Assembly: GCA_963697675.1 (NCBI GenBank)
Contig: CAVOOW010000012.1
Span: 43,857-107,856, forward strand
DNA: 64,000 nucleotides
Reading direction: 5' to 3'
From: CAVOOW01 sp963697675
Lineage (GTDB): Bacteria > Actinomycetota > Actinomycetes > JACCUZ01
Positions 61,938 through 64,000 of this stretch are shown here, piece by piece. Both the position numbers and the translations under genes were made by a program. How positions within the stretch are numbered: the stretch's first letter is position 1; every line of letters starts with the position of its first letter. The notes below the pieces were generated by a model. The model worked only from the letters and a program-made list of their open reading frames with translations, was not told the origin of the DNA and ran no database searches.

Positions 61938-63236
61938 CTACCCGATCACGCGCCAGCTGTGCGTCTCCGACAGGAAGTCCTGCCGGTAGGTGGGGTCGAT
62001 GACCCACGGCGTCGGATCCGACGCGAAGACGGATACGTGGAGCGGCTTCTTGTCCGTGGCGGGGATGCCGGTCAGCCGCACGCTGAGCTGGCCACGCCAA
62101 CGCAGCCTTTCCTTGCCGTTGACGTACCACCGGATGTCGGTGGCGGTCGGCAGCGGGTCCACGGTCACCCTCGACGTCCGGCGGACCATTGCTGCCTGGG
62201 GCGTCACGGCGTCGATCGGCGTCGAGGTCGCGTAAAAGGACTGAATCATCTTCTCGCGGCTCGGCGAGTTGAACTCGCGCAGGAGCGCCCTCATGAGCGA
62301 GTTCTGGCTCGGCCGGTACACGCCGAACTGCGTGTAGAAGCCGCCTTCGTAGGTGCCGACCAGGCCACCGTCCGGGGACTCCGCGCCCAGCCAGCCGGCC
62401 CACTTCGTGTCGAGGGCGAGCATCTCGGGGGCGTCGTGGATGCTGAGGTTGGCCTCCTCGAGTTCGGGACCGTCATACGTGCTGCCGTCACCCGGGAAGG
62501 CGTAGTAGTCGTACTCGTCGCCCAGATCGCCGATGGAGTGTCCGAGCTCGTGCGGGAGGATTTCGCCGGCGAGCGGGTTGTTGCCCGCGAAGGTGACGAC
62601 CTCGTCGTCGGTGTAGCCGGCGCCGCCGTACTTCGTGCTGTTGGCGATGACCGCGATCTGGTCGGCATCCGGCGCTAGCGCCGCGTACGCCTGCGCTGTG
62701 TCGACGTCGGCGCACAGGAGCCGCTCGAGACCGCCACACCAGTACTCGGTGCCCAACGGGGTGTTGCGTTGCACGTCCGCGGTGGGGTCACCGCTGACGC
62801 CGGAGACCGGCGAGACGATGTCGACCCGCCAGATGTTGAAGGACGTGCGGTAAGTGGTGAAGGGCTCCCGGGTGGCCAGCAGCTCCCAGTTGTCAATGAC
62901 GTTCTCGGCGAAGAGCGCCTGGTCGGCCGCGGCGTACCCGTCGCCCAGAAACACTATGTCGATCCGGTTCGCGCTGGGGCCGTTAAGCTCGATGGGTGTG
63001 ACAGTCGCCGTGACGGTGCGCAGCGCCTTCGCCTCCGGCTCGGCAGCACCAGGGATGGCAACGCGACGGATGTGCCCCGACGGGGCGAACACCTCGTGGC
63101 TAACCGTCTTCGCGGTGACCCTGGCGGCGTCTTCCCCGGACGGGACGGCCTCCGTCCCGAGGGCGGTCGACGCGAGCGCACCGCCCGCCAGAAAAGCGGA
63201 CATAAGTGCAGTAAGCAGGGCCGAGAAGCGCATCAT
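61938..63236 (-). CDS. Secreted M64-family metallopeptidase
   Basis: A 432-residue protein from the ATG at 63236 (an adjacent ATG at 63233 is possible). Signal peptide: RFSALLTALMSAFLAGGALASTA. The peptidase domain has NRIDIVFLGDGYAA and the zinc motif GEILPHELGHSIGDLGDEYDYY, matching the HExxHxxGxxxDE-type M64 (IgA peptidase) site. The C-terminal domain is beta-rich (VTVDPLPTATDIRWYVNGKERL). Targets are unknown. Confidence 0.9.
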   Translation of the reverse strand: MMRFSALLTALMSAFLAGGALASTALGTEAVPSGEDAARVTAKTVSHEVFAPSGHIRRVAIPGAAEPEAKALRTVTATVTPIELNGPSANRIDIVFLGDGYAAADQALFAENVIDNWELLATREPFTTYRTSFNIWRVDIVSPVSGVSGDPTADVQRNTPLGTEYWCGGLERLLCADVDTAQAYAALAPDADQIAVIANSTKYGGAGYTDDEVVTFAGNNPLAGEILPHELGHSIGDLGDEYDYYAFPGDGSTYDGPELEEANLSIHDAPEMLALDTKWAGWLGAESPDGGLVGTYEGGFYTQFGVYRPSQNSLMRALLREFNSPSREKMIQSFYATSTPIDAVTPQAAMVRRTSRVTVDPLPTATDIRWYVNGKERLRWRGQLSVRLTGIPATDKKPLHVSVFASDPTPWVIDPTYRQDFLSETHSWRVIG

Positions 63237-63699
63237 GCCTCCGTACGCCGACAACGTGTCCATGGATTGTGGCGGATCTGCAGGGCGACCTGCCATGCCT
63301 GAAGCCTTCTGTGAATTGGGACGAAGGTACGTCGTCTGAGCCGCGCTCTCATCGGCCAGATCCGCGCGTCTTCGTGGATAGCCCACAGGCGGTAAGACGC
63401 ACCTCGCCATGCGTACCGCTCGCTGCAGATCGGTGCATTGTCTAGGGCGGGATGCTCAACTGCTCTGAGTCAGAGCATGTCGCGGAGGCAGTCGGCGAGT
63501 GACCGTACCGATTACGGCGCGATCGTGCGTCCGCTTCCTGCGGATGCGAGCCCTCGATGGTGTCGTGCGCAACGTTGAGTCTCCAAGCCTCACAGCGAAG
63601 CCGTCGAGGATGTCCCGGTGGAACGTTCACCAGGCGTCGCCGCTGTGGACTGACGAGCTGCGGCTGCAACTCCACGAACTGCGAGAGCGTGCGCTTTGG
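63237..63699. other. 463-bp intergenic region
   Basis: I see no supportable gene, RNA or repeat here. It should contain the M64 peptidase promoter near its left end and the 3' end of the partial gene at its right. Confidence 0.5.
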
Positions 63700-64000
63700 C
63701 TATGACCAGCTGGTGATGTACCGGTCGACGGAGGCGCTTGCTTGGTCCACTGGATCGAAGCTGAGTGGGTCGTACACCGTGAGATACGCCAGAACGTGGA
63801 CTGTCCCCACCACGAATGGGCTCGAGGGGATCACCTTGACCCTGAAAGCGTGCCACTGAGCGTCGCAGACGATCCCGAAGTCCCCGAATGTCGACCCTCC
63901 CGTGATGCCGTCGGACTGGGACACCTCGACGCTTAGTCCGGGTTCGACCCACGGCCGCTGGCAGCGGGCCTTCACCGGCACGCTGGCGCTTCCTCCAGCG
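63700..64000 (-). CDS. C-terminal part of a secreted protein, cut by the window edge
   Basis: The frame is open to the right edge and ends at 63700. The visible 100 residues (SASVPVKARCQRPWVEPGLSVEVSQ, then FGDFGIVCDAQWHAFRVKV, and VHVLAYLTVYDP) form a beta-sandwich-like pattern with two Cys, typical of secreted actinobacterial proteins. The start lies outside the window; the internal GTG at 63981 is probably not the start. Confidence 0.6.
   Translation of the reverse strand, partial: AGGSASVPVKARCQRPWVEPGLSVEVSQSDGITGGSTFGDFGIVCDAQWHAFRVKVIPSSPFVVGTVHVLAYLTVYDPLSFDPVDQASASVDRYITSWS

Overview
The window is about 70% G+C, with dense genes, frequent GTG starts and many 4-bp stop/start overlaps. 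It is chromosomal DNA from a high-GC actinobacterium. The run sepX/glpR - rimJ - moaB - moaC - moeA - galU with a nearby 5-formyltetrahydrofolate cyclo-ligase gene is an actinobacterial signature (mycobacteria keep moeA, rimJ and galU together in the same way). A Nocardioides-like member of the Propionibacteriales is my guess; the sequence does not prove it.

Layout. 0.2-1.6 kb: two overlapping membrane-protein genes. 1.7 kb: tRNA-Ala(CGC). 1.85-8.6 kb: a minus-strand run with a divisome membrane protein, the molybdenum-cofactor genes, galU and a membrane GGDEF protein. 8.7-13.8 kb: folate salvage, a K+/H+ antiporter, a small secreted protein and a fused secDF. 13.8-19.9 kb, minus strand: UDP-glucose dehydrogenase, a MarR regulator, small membrane and acetyltransferase genes, then copA behind csoR. 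20.5-24 kb: a CDF metal exporter, a fluoride riboswitch with a crcB pair, and serA. 24.8-32.2 kb: ArsR/SRPBCC/DHFR trio, an AlkZ-like glycosylase, an arsR/cadI pair with a 17-residue Cys-rich peptide, and a TetR/MMPL pair. 32.4-39.5 kb: FmdB, MTA phosphorylase, a SAF protein, mscL, a HATPase pair, an ABC-2 exporter and an ABC-like protein without catalytic motifs. 39.6-44.9 kb: a large LuxR-type regulator, a 1.1-kb repeat-rich spacer and a TPR protein. 45-49.5 kb: an HtrA-like protease diverging from an apbE/ferric-reductase/NuoF/ferredoxin electron-transfer operon. 49.6-52.1 kb: an arginase-family gene and a carboxylesterase. 52.4-56.5 kb: tRNA-Arg(CCT) followed by nested insertion sequences. 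56.7-64 kb: genes for exported proteins (GH26-like hydrolase, delta-60-repeat protein, M64 peptidase, partial secreted protein).

Two themes recur. Metal and ion handling is prominent: copper, arsenic/cadmium, CDF metals, fluoride, K+ and a mechanosensitive channel. Each regulator sits beside its target with a visible palindromic operator. Second, at least eight otherwise healthy genes are broken by one or two single-base frame changes, nearly all of the +1 type, and the IS256 transposase has many more. That pattern suggests indel errors in the assembly rather than true decay, so these genes are listed as pseudogenes only in the sense that their frames are disrupted.

The best candidates for something new are: the 17-aa Cys-rich peptide behind cadI; the conserved-fold but catalytically dead ABC protein; the ApbE electron-transfer operon with a Ser/Thr-rich exported protein where an FMN-binding protein is expected; a CIRCE-like operator before fmdB; and families of GATC-centred palindromic intergenic repeats.
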